6,612 nt of DNA from JBMYQA01 sp049600855 (lineage in GTDB: Bacteria > Bacteroidota > Bacteroidia > Cytophagales > Flammeovirgaceae): positions 1 through 6,612 of the forward strand of contig JBMYQA010000322.1 in the NCBI GenBank assembly GCA_049600855.1, in the 5' to 3' direction. Numbering within the stretch: the stretch's first letter is position 1; every line of letters begins with the position of its first letter. The notes beneath the pieces were generated by a model that saw only the letters and a program-made list of their open reading frames with translations, ran no database searches and was not told where the DNA came from. The position numbers and the translations under genes were made by a program. Positions 5,276 through 6,612 of the stretch are shown here, piece by piece.

Positions 5276-6612
5276 ATGGATAATTTAAAAACCATCATCG
5301 AGACATTCTCCAAAGAAGATCAACGGGAGTTTTCTGCTTTTGTAAAACGGCAACGGAAAACGAAAAATAGGAAGGACTTAGAACTGTTTCGGATTTTAAA
5401 ACAATCCAAGAGCTACAAACCTAAAGAAATTGTAGCCATGCTTTATCCAGAGTCGTACAATCAAGTGGCCTATCATGCCCTTAGGAAACGCCTCATGCGG
5501 CATGTGATTGATTATGTGGTATTGAAGCGAATGGAGGAAGATACGTCAACAAGCTCTTCCATTATGGGAATGATTTCACTCGCGCGTTACCTTTTTGACA
5601 AAGGCCGTGAACGAATCGCCTGGATGTTTCTTCATAAATCTGAAAAATCTGCTTTAGAGGCTGAGTTTTTTGACTTGTTAAATACCATCTATAATTTGCA
5701 GATTGAACATGCGCAAAGTGAATTTGCAGATGAACTATCCATCATCATTAAAAAGTATGAGGAAAATAAGCAGAAAGCAGATGAAGATGAGCGCGCAAAT
5801 ATTGCCAACAGTGTCATCAAACAACAACTCAGGAGACTACAATTGAGTGGCCAAACGATGGATTTTGATGAAGTAATTCAGGACAATTTGCGAAAATACA
5901 ACCTAGAAGAAGCCGTTTCCCAACGTCCGCGCCTATTGTACAAGTTAATGTCCATTGCCAGAAGTGCAGTATTGGTTAAAAAGGATTATTACGATTTTGC
6001 CCCTTACATTATCAATCAATACGAGTTATTGGAAAAAAATCATGGCTTTGCCCCTTCACAACAATTCTATAAACTCAGTTTATTACACATGATTGCCCAC
6101 GTACTCTATCGGAGTAAACGCTTCTCAGATTCAATTCACTATCTCGATCAAATGAAGCTAGAGTTAGATCGCATGAAGGGCTTCCATGAAACATTTTACC
6201 CTAAGTACGCCCTTTTATTAGCAGCCAATTATGCCTTTAACTATCAAAGTGATAAAGCGGCTGGTATCTTAGAAAATCTATTGAACAAACATCACAAGTT
6301 ATTAGAAACAAAAGATGAGTTAAATGCCATCATTAACCTTGGTTTATATTATTTCCATCAAGAAAAGTATAAAAAAGTGGTAGAATGTGTCTTATTGCTG
6401 AATCATTCCGATCAGTGGTATGAAAAGAAGATGGGCAAAGAATGGGTCTTGAAAAAGAATCTATGTGAGATGTTCTTTTATTACGACTATGGAGATTACG
6501 ATCTAGCATTCAATAAGTTACGATCAATAGAGCGGAACTCTAAAGATTTTTTTAAACAAGCCAATTACCAAAACGCACTCAATTTCCTCAAGTTAATCAA
6601 AAGTTTTTTCGA
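5276..6612 (+). CDS. Uncharacterised cytosolic helical-repeat (TPR-like) protein, C-terminus outside window
   Basis: I do not recognise a named family. The visible 445 residues have no signal peptide or membrane segment and appear almost entirely helical. Residues 1-80 form a basic, charged N-terminal domain (MDNLKTIIETFSKEDQ start, then a KRQRKTKNRK cluster at 24-33, then a compact helical part with R/K-rich HALRKRLMRH near 67-76). From about residue 95 to the end, helix pairs of 30-40 residues with A/L/Y patterns resemble degenerate TPR-like repeats, for example around LYRSKRFSDSIHYLDQM, ANYAFNYQSDKAAGILENL and LGLYYFHQEKYKKVVECVLL. The basic N-terminal domain might bind nucleic acid and the repeats a protein partner (inference only). 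The start is ATG at 5276-5278, preceded by AT-rich DNA without a Shine-Dalgarno. The frame is open to the right edge. It is transcribed away from the kinase, with its own candidate promoter. Confidence 0.85.
   Translation, partial: MDNLKTIIETFSKEDQREFSAFVKRQRKTKNRKDLELFRILKQSKSYKPKEIVAMLYPESYNQVAYHALRKRLMRHVIDYVVLKRMEEDTSTSSSIMGMISLARYLFDKGRERIAWMFLHKSEKSALEAEFFDLLNTIYNLQIEHAQSEFADELSIIIKKYEENKQKADEDERANIANSVIKQQLRRLQLSGQTMDFDEVIQDNLRKYNLEEAVSQRPRLLYKLMSIARSAVLVKKDYYDFAPYIINQYELLEKNHGFAPSQQFYKLSLLHMIAHVLYRSKRFSDSIHYLDQMKLELDRMKGFHETFYPKYALLLAANYAFNYQSDKAAGILENLLNKHHKLLETKDELNAIINLGLYYFHQEKYKKVVECVLLLNHSDQWYEKKMGKEWVLKKNLCEMFFYYDYGDYDLAFNKLRSIERNSKDFFKQANYQNALNFLKLIKSFF

Noticed and set aside
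1..6612. Mobile elements, CRISPR arrays, tRNA or rRNA genes, prophage or defence genes
   Set aside because: No transposase or integrase motifs, regularly spaced repeats, or recognisable structural RNA were seen on either strand.

Overview
The window looks like ordinary chromosomal DNA of a member of the Bacteroidota, plausibly a Cytophagales-like marine or soil bacterium. The evidence is an AT-rich sequence, gene starts without clear Shine-Dalgarno motifs, three candidate promoters of the Bacteroidota type (TTG, 19-base spacer, a box close to TAnnTTTG), and protein types common in that phylum. The genus assignment is inference only.

Layout. Bases 1-542 (minus) hold the N-terminal part of an HlyD/MacA-type periplasmic adaptor that runs off the left edge. 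A 266-base divergent region separates it from a plus-strand pair: a complete cytidine deaminase (809-1300) and, 67 bases later, a large multi-pass membrane protein starting with GTG (1368-2684), possibly GT-C-like but not identified. A convergent gap of 126 bases containing a small inverted repeat follows. Next come two minus-strand genes: a rhomboid intramembrane protease (2811-3500) and a soluble REC-HisKA-HATPase hybrid histidine kinase (3708-4829). A 446-base divergent intergenic region (4830-5275) is rich in inverted repeats and ends in a good candidate promoter. It leads into an uncharacterised, all-helical, TPR-like cytosolic protein (5276-6612) that runs off the right edge.

How the genes relate. 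No single pathway links them. The adaptor belongs to an export system whose other parts would lie to the left. The deaminase is pyrimidine salvage. The rhomboid appears to have its own promoter. The kinase is an orphan without a sensory or DNA-binding domain, so its partners are elsewhere. I saw no mobile element, CRISPR array, tRNA or rRNA. The least explained parts are the structured 4830-5275 intergenic region, the helical-repeat protein it precedes, and the membrane protein at 1368-2684. I do not see convincing evidence of a novel multi-gene system.
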